Part shown: positions 24,361 to 33,414 of the stretch, in pieces
How positions within the stretch are numbered: position 1 is the stretch's first letter
How the letters are laid out: the number at the start of each line of letters is the position of its first letter
Source: Accumulibacter appositus
GTDB lineage: Bacteria; Pseudomonadota; Gammaproteobacteria; Burkholderiales; Rhodocyclaceae
Length of the DNA: 64,000 nucleotides
Reading direction: 5' to 3' (one strand)
Assembly: GCF_035440685.1 (NCBI RefSeq)
Contig: NZ_DAORMW010000001.1
Notes under the pieces: model-generated
What the model was told of the DNA's origin: nothing
Databases searched by the model: none
Seen by the model: only the letters and a program-made list of their open reading frames with translations
Position numbers and translations under genes: made by a program

Positions 24361-25530
24361 CTAGGGTGTCAGATCAAACTCTTCGGTGCGCTTCGGCGAG
24401 TAGGTCTCCCAACCGCCACAAGCCGGACAACGCCAGTAAAACTGACGCGCCTTGAAGCCGCAATTATCGCACCGATAGCGAGCCAGGCGACGCGTGTAAC
24501 TTTGCACGATCCCCTTCGCCAGATCGAGGTCGGGGCGGATGTCCGGCGAGGCAAAATGCAGCCTTGCCTCGAGCAGCTTGTCGAAGCCAAGCAGCGTCGG
24601 ATTCCGCTTCAGTTCGTCGCGGACGAGCCGGTAGGCGGCTTCCGGCCCACTGCTTTCAAGTTCCAGCTGAAAAACCACGTCGAGAAGGTCGAGCGAAGGG
24701 TAGTGATCAAGATAACCGCGCAACAGTTGCAGGCCCGCCTCTCGCCGCTCTTGCTTGCGAAAGGCGTCAAGCAAGCGCTTTGCGACCAGCGCCAGATAGG
24801 TCGGATCCTGCTGTTCGATCCGCTGCCACGAGGCGATGGCGGCAGCAAAATGATCCTGCTGAAACTGCAGGTCGCCCTGAAGCAGGCTGGCGCGAACGCA
24901 CTTGCGGTTGCGTTCAAGTGCCATTTGCAGGAAGTTTTCCGCCAAATCCGGACGCGAGCGAATCATTTCGGCAGCGGCCAGTTCGCAATAGTACTCGGCG
25001 ATCTCTTTGTGCGAAGCAAAATCCGGCAGCTCCGAGGCGATCGCTATCGCCTTCTCCCAATCTTTCTCCAACTGGTAGATCTCGAGCAGGTTGCGTTTCG
25101 CATCTTCGGCCATCGCCGAATTACGTAGCTTTTCGAAGACTGCTTCCGCGCCGTCGAGTAGCCCGGCCTTGAGGTAATCCTGGCCCAGTTCGGCGAGCGC
25201 CTGCAGTTTCAAGTCCTGCGGTAGATCTTCGCGCTCGGCGAGGTTCTGGTGCATGCGAATCGCGCGCTCGGTCTCACCACGGCGGCGAAATAGGCTACCG
25301 AGTGCAAAGTGAATTTCGACGGTCTGCGGGTCGACTTTTACGGCTTCGACAAAGGCCTCGATGGCCCGGTCGGGCTGCTCGTTGAGCAGGAAGTTGAGAC
25401 CCTGGAAATACGAACGTGGCAGGGTTCGCGATTCCTTTACCAGGTGTCTGATATCAACGCGCGCCGCCGCCCACCCCAGCCCGAAGAAGAGCGGGAAAAG
25501 CAGCAGCTGCCAGTACTCGAACTCGATCAT
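24361..25530 (-). CDS. lapB: LPS assembly protein LapB (YciM)
   Basis: Inner-membrane adaptor that controls FtsH degradation of LpxC and so sets LPS levels. 389 aa: one N-terminal membrane anchor (WQLLLFPLFFGLGWAAA), about nine TPR repeats (roughly 40-340), and a C-terminal rubredoxin-like metal site, CDNCGF then CPACGGWETY. ATG 25530 is the family start; the upstream extension is unconserved. Downstream of lapA with a gap of about 160 bp, upstream of hldA. Confidence 0.95.
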   Translation of the reverse strand: MIEFEYWQLLLFPLFFGLGWAAARVDIRHLVKESRTLPRSYFQGLNFLLNEQPDRAIEAFVEAVKVDPQTVEIHFALGSLFRRRGETERAIRMHQNLAEREDLPQDLKLQALAELGQDYLKAGLLDGAEAVFEKLRNSAMAEDAKRNLLEIYQLEKDWEKAIAIASELPDFASHKEIAEYYCELAAAEMIRSRPDLAENFLQMALERNRKCVRASLLQGDLQFQQDHFAAAIASWQRIEQQDPTYLALVAKRLLDAFRKQERREAGLQLLRGYLDHYPSLDLLDVVFQLELESSGPEAAYRLVRDELKRNPTLLGFDKLLEARLHFASPDIRPDLDLAKGIVQSYTRRLARYRCDNCGFKARQFYWRCPACGGWETYSPKRTEEFDLTP

Positions 25531-25690
25531 CCGGAAAACCGCCGGCGTGCACCCTCTGCTCCGCGAGGCCGGGAAGTGAGAACCGCAACTGCGGTTTCCC
25601 CGGCGACGGGCGTGCGACAAGCTGCGCTTGTAGGTCTTAGGCAGCGCCTGACGATGGCCAACTCACCTGCTCGCTGCTTTCCGAGCACAC

Positions 25691-25972
25691 TCACATCGGC
25701 CTCTCGCGATGAGCGACGAGGCGTGCACGAACCTGGCTCAGCTCGCGCTTCAAGCGGGCGATCTCGCGGCGCCGGCCAAGCAAGGAAGCAAGCAGGAAAA
25801 GCATCCCGGAGGCGACGCCGGCCGCAAAAAAAGCAAACAGCATGATCGCCAGTGGCGCCTGCCAAGCGGTGTCAAGAAAAAAACGGACGTCTACCGGATC
25901 TGTATTTCTGATGGCAAACGCACATAGAAGGAGAAACACGGCAAATCTCAGGATCCAAACCAACCAACGCAT
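25691..25972 (-). CDS. lapA: LPS assembly protein LapA (DUF1049)
   Basis: 93 aa with two membrane helices (MRWLVWILRFAVFLLLCAFAIRN and IMLFAFFAAGVASGMLFLLASLL). A cytoplasmic coiled-coil tail (RREIARLKRELSQVRARL) follows. LapA partners LapB in LPS quality control. ATG 25972 matches the family N-terminus; the long upstream reading is rejected. It sits between ihfB and lapB, as in many gammaproteobacteria and betaproteobacteria. Confidence 0.9.
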   Translation of the reverse strand: MRWLVWILRFAVFLLLCAFAIRNTDPVDVRFFLDTAWQAPLAIMLFAFFAAGVASGMLFLLASLLGRRREIARLKRELSQVRARLVAHRERPM

Positions 25973-26040
25973 TATCAGCTTCCCATAGGAAACGGGCGAC
26001 AACTCGCGTTGCCGCCCGCAATAAGACATAGCCTGACCAT

Positions 26041-26334
26041 TCAGATCACGTCCAGCGAGCCATCGACGCGCTCCCGCAGTTCCTTCCCGGCCTTGAAATG
26101 CGGAACCCACTTTTCGGGAACGTCAACCTTCTCACCGGACTTCGGGTTCCGACCAACACGCGGCGGCCGGTAATTCAGCGCAAAACTCCCGAAGCCGCGA
26201 ATCTCGATACGATCGCCCTTGGACAAGGCCTCGGACATCGCATCGAGAATCGTTTTCACCGACAAATCAGCGTCCTTTGCGACCAGTTGGGGAAAGCGCC
26301 CGGCCAATTGACCGATAAGATCCGACTTGGTCAT
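26041..26334 (-). CDS. ihfB: Integration host factor beta subunit
   Basis: DNA-bending protein of the HU/IHF family, partner of IhfA; relevant here because sigma-54 promoters often need IHF. 97 aa, starting MTKSDLIGQLA. It has the IEIRGFGSF segment, the DNA-intercalating RPPRVGRNPKSGEKV arm and VPHFKAGKELRE. It follows rpsA by 9 bp, a very common arrangement. Confidence 0.96.
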   Translation of the reverse strand: MTKSDLIGQLAGRFPQLVAKDADLSVKTILDAMSEALSKGDRIEIRGFGSFALNYRPPRVGRNPKSGEKVDVPEKWVPHFKAGKELRERVDGSLDVI

Positions 26335-26343
26335 TCTCTAACC

Positions 26344-28041
26344 CTACTGGGGGTTGTTGAGCTTGGCCTTCAGCAAGGCGCCAAGGTTGGTGGTACCCGA
26401 ACTGGCACTGCTGTCCGCAGAAAACTTCTGCATCGCCTCGTGCTGCTCGGCCTGATCCTTGGCTTTGATCGACAAGCTGATCGAACGCGTCTTGCGATCC
26501 ACATTGATGATCATCGCTTCGACGGTGTCACCGTCCTTGTACACCTTGGTCAGATCGTCGATGCGATCGCGTGAAACTTCGGAGGCGCGCAGATAGGCTT
26601 CCATGTCGCCGTCGAGCATCACCACCGCGCCCCGTGCGTCAACCGACTTGACGATTCCGCGGACAACGCTGTTCTTCTCGTGGGTGGCGATATAGCTGGT
26701 GTAGGGGTCGCCATCGAGCTGCTTGATACCCAGGGAAATCCGCTCCTTGTCGGTATCGATCGCCAGCACCACCGCGTCCACCTCGTCGCCCTTCTTGAAG
26801 TTGCGAATCGCTTCGTCACCTGGCTGCGACCACGAGAGGTCGGAGAGGTGAACCAGGCCGTCGATGCCACCGGGCAGACCAATGAACACGCCGAAATCGG
26901 TGATCGACTTGATGGCGCCGCGCACGCGGTCACCCTTCTTGTAGTTCATCGAGAAATCGTCCCACGGGTTGGCAGCACACTGCTTCATACCCAGCGAAAT
27001 ACGGCGCCGATCTTCATCGATCTCGAGGATCATCACTTCGACTTCATCACCCAGCTGAACGACCTTGGACGGGTGAACGTTCTTATTGGTCCAGTCCATT
27101 TCGGAGACGTGGACCAGCCCTTCGATGCCCTGCTCGATCTCGACGAAGGCACCGTAATCGGTGAGGTTGGTAACCTTGCCGAAGAGGCGAGTCGTCGCCG
27201 GGTAACGGCGGGAAATACCGACCCAGGGATCTTCGCCCAGCTGCTTGAGACCGAGCGAAACGCGGTTCTTTTCCTGGTCGAACTTGAGAATCTTGGCCTG
27301 CAATTCGTCGCCCACGGCGAGAACTTCGGAGGGGTGACGCACGCGGCGCCAGGCCAGATCGGTAATGTGCAGCAGGCCGTCGATACCACCGAGGTCGACG
27401 AAAGCGCCGTAGTCGGTGATGTTCTTGACCACACCCTTGACGATACTTCCTTCCTTGAGCGCAGCAAGGAGTGCATCGCGCTCTTCTCCGACACTCGCCT
27501 CGAGAACGGCACGCCGCGAAACGACGACGTTGTTGCGCTTGCGGTCGAGCTTGATGACTTTGAATTCGTAGGTCTTGCCTTCGTACGGGGTGGTGTCCTT
27601 GACTGGACGCATATCGACCAGCGAGCCGGGCAGGAAGGCACGCACGCCGTTGGTCATGACCGTCAGGCCACCCTTGACCTTGCCGGTGATCGTACCGGAC
27701 ACCAGGCTACCGTCGTTCAAGGCCTGTTCAAGCGCGTTCCACGCCGCGACCCGCTTGGCGCGGTCGCGCGACAGCCGCGTTTCGCCAAAACCGTTCTCGA
27801 GCTGCTCGATGGCGACCTGCACGAAGTCACCAACGCCGACTTCCAGTTCGCCCTGATCGCTCAGGAATTCTTCGAGGTCAATGTAGCTTTCCGACTTGAG
27901 ACCGGCATTGACCACGACGAAATTCTGGTCAATACGCACGACTTCGGCCGTGATGACCTCGCCGGGGCGCATCTCCTGACGGCCGAGGCTTTCCTCGAAA
28001 AGGTCGGCAAAGCTTTCTTCCATGGTGGGATTGTCTGACAT
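26344..28041 (-). CDS. rpsA: 30S ribosomal protein S1
   Basis: RNA-binding ribosomal protein needed to load most mRNAs. 565 aa with six S1 repeats; motifs such as ITDYGAFVDLGGIDGLLHITDL and LTDYGAFVEIEQGIEGLVHVSEM recur every 85 residues or so. ATG 28041 gives MSDNPTMEESFADLFEESL, matching the family; an alternative ATG at 28023 is possible. The upstream reading to 28224 is not conserved. The last repeat ends in a Ser-rich tail. Between aroA-cmk and ihfB. Confidence 0.97.
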   Translation of the reverse strand: MSDNPTMEESFADLFEESLGRQEMRPGEVITAEVVRIDQNFVVVNAGLKSESYIDLEEFLSDQGELEVGVGDFVQVAIEQLENGFGETRLSRDRAKRVAAWNALEQALNDGSLVSGTITGKVKGGLTVMTNGVRAFLPGSLVDMRPVKDTTPYEGKTYEFKVIKLDRKRNNVVVSRRAVLEASVGEERDALLAALKEGSIVKGVVKNITDYGAFVDLGGIDGLLHITDLAWRRVRHPSEVLAVGDELQAKILKFDQEKNRVSLGLKQLGEDPWVGISRRYPATTRLFGKVTNLTDYGAFVEIEQGIEGLVHVSEMDWTNKNVHPSKVVQLGDEVEVMILEIDEDRRRISLGMKQCAANPWDDFSMNYKKGDRVRGAIKSITDFGVFIGLPGGIDGLVHLSDLSWSQPGDEAIRNFKKGDEVDAVVLAIDTDKERISLGIKQLDGDPYTSYIATHEKNSVVRGIVKSVDARGAVVMLDGDMEAYLRASEVSRDRIDDLTKVYKDGDTVEAMIINVDRKTRSISLSIKAKDQAEQHEAMQKFSADSSASSGTTNLGALLKAKLNNPQ

Positions 28042-28231
28042 ATGAATTGAGTTACCTAACCGCAGAGCTGCGGGGTGAGTTAAAAAACGATCACCAGTTC
28101 CGAGCACTCCGCATCGCGCACCAGAGCGGTGAGCACGAACACTGCACTGGCAGACCCTGGAGGGAACGGCCACTGTGCCGACGGAATGACGTGTGGAACT
28201 GACAACACCTTTGGCGAACGGCAAAACCGTT

Positions 28232-30184
28232 TCACCCTCTTTCGGAGACCTTGTTGACCCAGTCCAGCACCTGCGCCACCGCGGTGGCTATGGTCAGGTT
28301 TGTCGTGTCGAGCAATTCAGCATCCGCACTTTGCTGCATCGGCGCGACGCACCGTTGGCTATCCCGTTCGTCACGTTCGCGCAGATCCAGCAAGAGGGCT
28401 GCAATACTAGCAGCGATTCCTTTTTCGATCAACTGCTTATGGCGCCTCTCGGCGCGTATCTCGACGCTCGCCGTGAGGAAGACCTTGGTCATTGAATCGG
28501 GGAATACCACCGCGCCCATATCGCGCCCGTCGGCCACCAGTCCAGGCGGGCGGCGGAAAGCCCGCTGCCGGAAGAGCAGCGCGGCACGTACGGCAGGCAG
28601 CGCCGCGACCCGTGACGCGCCGCCCGAGATTTCCTCGCTGCGTATGGCGTCGCCGACATCTTCACCGGAGAGCCTGGTTACCCCGCCTGCGAAGTCGACG
28701 TCGAGATTGGCGGCAATCCCCGCCACAGCCGCTTCATCGTCCCAGCCGACGGCGGCCCTGCGGGCAGCCAGTGCAGTAAGGCGATAGAGCGCCCCGGAAT
28801 CCAGATAATGCCAGCCGAGCGCCGCGGCCACTCGCGAAGCGACTGTCCCCTTGCCGGAAGCCGAAGTGCCATCGATAGCCACCACCGGCACAGGCTGGGT
28901 GACTGCGGCGAAACGCGTGAAGTAGTCCGGGAAAGTCTTGCCGACGGCCGCCGGGTCATTGATTCGCAAGGGCGTACCCAGCGCCGCCAGCGAAAAGCAC
29001 ATCGCCATGCGATGGTCGTCGTAGGTATCAATTGCCGCCGGGCGAAGGCCCCGATCTCGGGCCGGCGGCACGATGCGGATGAAGTCGTCGCCGGTTTCGA
29101 CGCTTGCACCCAGCTTCTGCAACTCGCAGGCCATGGCCGCGATGCGGTCGGTTTCCTTGACCCGCCAGCTGGCGACGTTGCGCAAAATCGTCGGCCCTTC
29201 GGCGAACAGCGCGACGGTGGCCAGCGTCATGGCCGCGTCGGGAATGTGATTACAGTCCAGATCTACACCCCGAAGCCTGCCGTCGTCCGCGGCGGCAGCC
29301 TCGATCCAGCTATCGCCAACGGTGATTTTAGCCCCCATCCCGGCCAGAGCATCGGCGAAGCGCACATCGCCCTGAAGCGAGTCGCGACCAACGCCCTCGA
29401 CGCGTAGCGGACCACCGCCCAGCGCTCCCAAGGCAAGAAAATATGACGCTGACGAGGCATCGCCCTCAACTTCCACCACCCCCGGCGAGCGATAAGCGCT
29501 ACCGGCGGCGACCGTGAAGCGCTGCCAGCCCTCGCGCAGCACCTCGACGCCAAAGCGCGCCATGCTGGCCAGCGTGATATCTACGTAGGGTCGGGAAATA
29601 AGCTCGCCAACGACTTCGACCGTCGTCGCCACGCCGCGCAGTGGCAAGGCCATCAGCAAACCGCTGAGAAACTGGCTCGACACGTCACCGCGCACTCTCA
29701 CCAGATCGACCGGGCACGGCGTCGGTGCCGAGATCAGCAGTGGCGGAAAACCGCCCTGCTCAGCGTAAGTAATCTCGGCCCCGAGCTGGCGCAAGGCATC
29801 GACGAGGTCGGCGATCGGTCGTTCGTGCATGCGCGCGACGCCCGAGAGTCGATAATCGCCGCCAGCCAGAGCGAGTACCGCGGTCAACGAACGGAAGGCC
29901 GTTCCCGCGTTGCCAAGAAAAAGATCGGCCTGGCGAAGCGGAAAAACGCCGCCGACGCCGCTGACCCGAAAGCCCTTGTCGGCCAGCGCCTCTACCTTGA
30001 CGCCAAGTTTTCGCAGCGCGTCGATCATTCGTGCGGTATCGTCCGACTGCAGCAGGTCGCGAAGCTCGGTGTCGCCGCTGGCCAGCGCAGCGAGCAGCAA
30101 TAGCCGATTGGAAATGCTCTTCGAACCGGGTAGGCGCACCGTGCCCTGAGCGCCGAGAAGCTGCGGCAGATCGATGAAGTCCAT
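28232..30184 (-). CDS. aroA-cmk: Bifunctional EPSP synthase / cytidylate kinase fusion
   Basis: 650 aa carrying two enzymes that are normally neighbouring genes. Residues 1-430 are EPSP synthase (shikimate pathway): LPGSKSISNRLLLLAAL, LFLGNAGTAFRSLTA, RVKETDRI and TYDDHRMAM. From about residue 432 it is cytidylate kinase, with P-loop GTSASGKGT (436-444), GRDMGAVVFP and a C-terminal lid. There is no stop or frameshift at the join. Such fusions are annotated in some betaproteobacteria. ATG 30184 has AGGA 8 bases upstream. It follows tyrA by 2 bp. Confidence 0.95.
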   Translation of the reverse strand: MDFIDLPQLLGAQGTVRLPGSKSISNRLLLLAALASGDTELRDLLQSDDTARMIDALRKLGVKVEALADKGFRVSGVGGVFPLRQADLFLGNAGTAFRSLTAVLALAGGDYRLSGVARMHERPIADLVDALRQLGAEITYAEQGGFPPLLISAPTPCPVDLVRVRGDVSSQFLSGLLMALPLRGVATTVEVVGELISRPYVDITLASMARFGVEVLREGWQRFTVAAGSAYRSPGVVEVEGDASSASYFLALGALGGGPLRVEGVGRDSLQGDVRFADALAGMGAKITVGDSWIEAAAADDGRLRGVDLDCNHIPDAAMTLATVALFAEGPTILRNVASWRVKETDRIAAMACELQKLGASVETGDDFIRIVPPARDRGLRPAAIDTYDDHRMAMCFSLAALGTPLRINDPAAVGKTFPDYFTRFAAVTQPVPVVAIDGTSASGKGTVASRVAAALGWHYLDSGALYRLTALAARRAAVGWDDEAAVAGIAANLDVDFAGGVTRLSGEDVGDAIRSEEISGGASRVAALPAVRAALLFRQRAFRRPPGLVADGRDMGAVVFPDSMTKVFLTASVEIRAERRHKQLIEKGIAASIAALLLDLRERDERDSQRCVAPMQQSADAELLDTTNLTIATAVAQVLDWVNKVSERG

Positions 30185-30186
30185 GT

Positions 30187-31092
30187 TCAAGTCCTTGTTT
30201 TGCTCGCGGCCCACTCGCGCCGCGCCGTGCGGGCAAGGTCGAAAGTCGCTTCCAGGCGGGCACCATCGCCCTGCTGCAGGGCGTCGCGCAGCTCGTCAAG
30301 CTGCTCGCGGTAACGATCGAGTTCCTCGAGCAGCGCCTTCTGGTTGGCCAAGCAGATGTCGCGCCACATCTCGGGATGGCTGGCGGCAATGCGTGTGAAG
30401 TCGCGGAAACCGCTGGCCGCATAGGCGAACAGGAGCTCGCGGTTGTCGCGACACGCCAGATCATGCACCAGGGCAAAGGACAGCAGATGCGGCAGATGGC
30501 TGACCGCTGCAAAGATGCGATCGTGTTCCGCCGGAGCCAGCTCCCGGATCAGGCCACCGCAGGCTTCCCACGCTGCGCGGACGCAGGCGATATTCGCTTT
30601 GCTGCTCTCCGGCAAGGGCGTCAGCACCACCTGCTTTCCCTGATAGAGATCAGGCCGCGCGGCAAGTGCGCCACTGTTTTCGGCGCCGGCAATCGGATGC
30701 GCCGGGACGAACTGCCCGATACGCTCGCCAAAGCACGCGCGCGCCGCCCTTACCACGTCTTCCTTGGTACTGCCGGCGTCCGTGACCACCGTCTGCGCCC
30801 CCAGACAGGGCGCAATGCGCGCCATGACCTCGGGGGTCGTCCCAACCGGCGTGGCGATCAGCACCAGGTCGGCATTCGACACTTCCTGGCCGACGTTGAA
30901 ACCGGCCCGATCGACGATCCCCAACTCCAGTGCCTGCGTCAGTGAGCCAAGCGTGCGCCCGAAACCAACGACCTCCGTGGCCCGCCCGGCGGCTTTGAGC
31001 GCCAGTGCAAAAGAGCCACCGATCAAGCCGACGCCAAAGACCACGACCTTGCCCAAGGGAGCCGCGCCGCTCACAGCCGGACACCCGCGCAT
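30187..31092 (-). CDS. tyrA: Prephenate dehydrogenase
   Basis: Oxidatively decarboxylates prephenate (or arogenate) towards tyrosine. 301 aa; NAD(P)-binding GKVVVFGVGLIGGSFALALK at about 14-33, then TDAGSTKEDV, FVPAHPIAGAENSG and AVSHLPHLLSFALV, all typical of TyrA. The ATG at 31092 lies just after the hisC stop. An internal GTG giving MSGAAPLGKVV would remove six residues and cannot be excluded. Same strand as its aromatic-pathway neighbours. Confidence 0.93.
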   Translation of the reverse strand: MRGCPAVSGAAPLGKVVVFGVGLIGGSFALALKAAGRATEVVGFGRTLGSLTQALELGIVDRAGFNVGQEVSNADLVLIATPVGTTPEVMARIAPCLGAQTVVTDAGSTKEDVVRAARACFGERIGQFVPAHPIAGAENSGALAARPDLYQGKQVVLTPLPESSKANIACVRAAWEACGGLIRELAPAEHDRIFAAVSHLPHLLSFALVHDLACRDNRELLFAYAASGFRDFTRIAASHPEMWRDICLANQKALLEELDRYREQLDELRDALQQGDGARLEATFDLARTARREWAASKTRT

Positions 31093-31099
31093 GAATCGC

Positions 31100-32188
31100 T
31101 CATAAGGACCTCTCCAGGGCGTCCAGGAAACGGCTGTTTTCGCTTTCGGTGCCGATCGTCACCCGCAGCCAGTCGGTCATCCCGTACGCGGCGATCGGGC
31201 GAACGATGACTCCGTTCTGGAGCAGCTTCTGGTTCACTGCCGCCGCGTTCGCCGCGCAAAAGCTGACGAAATTGCCGTGCGACGGGATATGGCGACAGGC
31301 CAGTCGTTTCAGCCCGGCAACGAGTTGCTCCATGCCTGCACGGTTCAGTGTGTAGCTCCTGGCGACGAATTCGTGGTCGTCGAGCGCCGCCTGTGCCGCC
31401 GCCAAGGCCAGGTTGTTGCAGTTGAACGGCTGGCGAACACGATTCATCAGGTCGGCAATCTCCGCCGAGCCCAGCGCATAACCGATGCGCAGACCGGCCA
31501 TGCCGTAGATCTTCGAGAACGTGCGGGTAATCACCAGGTTCGCGTGCTCGCCCAGCCAAGCGCTGGTGTCGACACGGTCGGCCGGCGACAGGTATTCGTT
31601 ATAGGCTTCATCGAGGACCACCACGACCTCCGCCGGCACCGCCTGCAGAAAGGCCTTCAGCCGCGCATACGGCAAGAAAGTGCCGGTCGGATTGTTGGGG
31701 TTTGCTATCCAGATCAATCGCGTATCGGGCCGGATCGCGCTGTGCATCGCGTCCAGGTCATGGCCATAGTTGCTGGCCGCAACCGCGATCGGCTCAGCGC
31801 CCGCCGAGATCGTCGCCAGCGGATAGACGGCAAAAGCATACTGCGCGAAGATCGCCGAGCGGCCCGGCGCCAGAAAAACGCGCGCCACCAGATCGAGCAC
31901 GTCATTCGAGCCGTTGCCGAGAACGATGCGCTCCCTTCCCAGCCCCGTACGCTCGGCAAGCGCCTGCTTCAGGGCGAAGTCATCCGGATAACGCGACAGG
32001 CCGGCGATCGCCTCGACCACCGCCGCCCGCGCCTTGGGGCTCATGCCGAGCGGATTCTCGTTAGACGCCAGCTTGACGATTTTCTCGACGGCAAGACCCA
32101 GGTCGCGCGCCAGCTGCGTGATCGGCTTGCCCGGCTGGTACGGTGAAATGGAGCGGATGTACGGCAGGGATTGTTCGTGGATGGGCAT
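31100..32188 (-). CDS. hisC: Histidinol-phosphate / aromatic aminotransferase
   Basis: PLP aminotransferase of class I/II. 362 aa; KLASNENPLGMSPKA near residue 50, WIANPNNPTGT, VVLDEAYNEY and the PLP-lysine motif TRTFSKIYGMAGLRIGY. Placed between pheA and tyrA, it probably transaminates phenylpyruvate or hydroxyphenylpyruvate as well as, or instead of, imidazole-acetol phosphate; this is inferred from context. ATG 32188 follows GAGGAAC. Confidence 0.92.
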   Translation of the reverse strand: MPIHEQSLPYIRSISPYQPGKPITQLARDLGLAVEKIVKLASNENPLGMSPKARAAVVEAIAGLSRYPDDFALKQALAERTGLGRERIVLGNGSNDVLDLVARVFLAPGRSAIFAQYAFAVYPLATISAGAEPIAVAASNYGHDLDAMHSAIRPDTRLIWIANPNNPTGTFLPYARLKAFLQAVPAEVVVVLDEAYNEYLSPADRVDTSAWLGEHANLVITRTFSKIYGMAGLRIGYALGSAEIADLMNRVRQPFNCNNLALAAAQAALDDHEFVARSYTLNRAGMEQLVAGLKRLACRHIPSHGNFVSFCAANAAAVNQKLLQNGVIVRPIAAYGMTDWLRVTIGTESENSRFLDALERSL

Positions 32189-32216
32189 CCATGTTCCTCG
32201 AAGAAGTGCGACCGGC

Positions 32217-33308
32217 CTAGTAGGCGGCCATCGGGTACGAGCCAAGGATCTTGAGATAGGGCGCGCGCCGGGTCAGTTCGGCAAGCGCTGTACGGACCGC
32301 CACATCGTCGCGATGACCTTCGAGGTCGACGAAAAAAACGTAGGCCCACAGCGTATGCCGCGCCGGTCGCGACTCCAGCCGAGTCATCGACACACCGGCA
32401 TCGGAAAACGGCGCCAGCAGCTTGCTGAGGGCACCGGTCTGATTATGCGCCGACATGATCAACGAGGTCCGGTCGCGCCCCGAAGGCCCGGCCTCCTGAC
32501 GGCCAAGAACGACGAAACGCGTCGTATTGTTCGGTTCGTCCTCGACATTGCTCGCCAGTTGCGGAAGGCTATAGCGGTCGGCAGCTGCCTGACCCGCCAG
32601 CGCCGCGGCACCCGCCTCGGCAGCCGCCAACTGTGCCGCCTGCGCATTGCTGCCCACCGAAATACGCTGCGCGTGTGGTAGGGAGCGGTTCAGCCACTCG
32701 TGGCACTGCGCCAGCGACTGGGCGTGTGAATAGACTTTCTTGACCTCGCCCAGCGAAACCTCGTTCGACAGCAAATGCTGGTGGATGCGCAAGACCACTT
32801 CGCCACAGATTTTCAGCGGCGTGGTCAACAACAGGTCGAGCGTGCGCCCGATGGCCCCCTCGGTCGAGTTCTCGATCGGAACCACCGCGTAGTCGGCATG
32901 GCAGGCCTCGACTTCCCGAAAGACATCATCGATCGAGATCTGCGGCATCAAGCACGCGGCGTGACCGAAATGCTTGGTGGCGGCGCTCTCCGAAAAAGTC
33001 CCGAGTGGGCCGAGAAAAGCAATTCCCAGAGGCTGTTCAAGCGACAGACAAGCGGACATGACCTCGCGGAAGAACCAGGTCACGGTCTCGTTCGACAGCG
33101 GCCCGGCATTCTCTTCCTGGATGCGATGCAAGACCTGCGCTTCACGTTCGGGGCGATAGATGAAACCCGCCTCACCGTGACGCGCCTTGATCTCACCCAC
33201 CTGCTGAGCAAAGCGCGCACGCTGGTTGAGCAGCTCGAGCAGCCGCCCGTCGAGGCTATCAATCTGCTGGCGGACAAGCGCCAATTCGCGCTGCAGCTCG
33301 TCGCTCAT
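32217..33308 (-). CDS. pheA: Bifunctional chorismate mutase / prephenate dehydratase (P-protein)
   Basis: Catalyses chorismate to prephenate to phenylpyruvate. 363 aa in three domains: AroQ chorismate mutase (1-90; LVRQQIDSLDGRLLELLNQRA), prephenate dehydratase (95-275; FLGPLGTFSESAATKHFG, VPIENSTEGAIGRTLDLL, NTTRFVVLG) and an ACT domain (280-360) with ALSKLLAPFSDAGVSMTRLESRP for phenylalanine feedback. The stop lies 28 bp upstream of the hisC ATG. The usual upstream neighbour serC is missing between it and gyrA. Confidence 0.96.
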   Translation of the reverse strand: MSDELQRELALVRQQIDSLDGRLLELLNQRARFAQQVGEIKARHGEAGFIYRPEREAQVLHRIQEENAGPLSNETVTWFFREVMSACLSLEQPLGIAFLGPLGTFSESAATKHFGHAACLMPQISIDDVFREVEACHADYAVVPIENSTEGAIGRTLDLLLTTPLKICGEVVLRIHQHLLSNEVSLGEVKKVYSHAQSLAQCHEWLNRSLPHAQRISVGSNAQAAQLAAAEAGAAALAGQAAADRYSLPQLASNVEDEPNNTTRFVVLGRQEAGPSGRDRTSLIMSAHNQTGALSKLLAPFSDAGVSMTRLESRPARHTLWAYVFFVDLEGHRDDVAVRTALAELTRRAPYLKILGSYPMAAY

Positions 33309-33414
33309 CGAGCACACGCCGCCTGCCCGGCCGAAGCCAAGGGCAGCCAGACGAGCAGCAGGGGCCGCTCAGCCACACTTCGATAGCGGCGATCGAGCAC
33401 CCATGCCATGCGCC

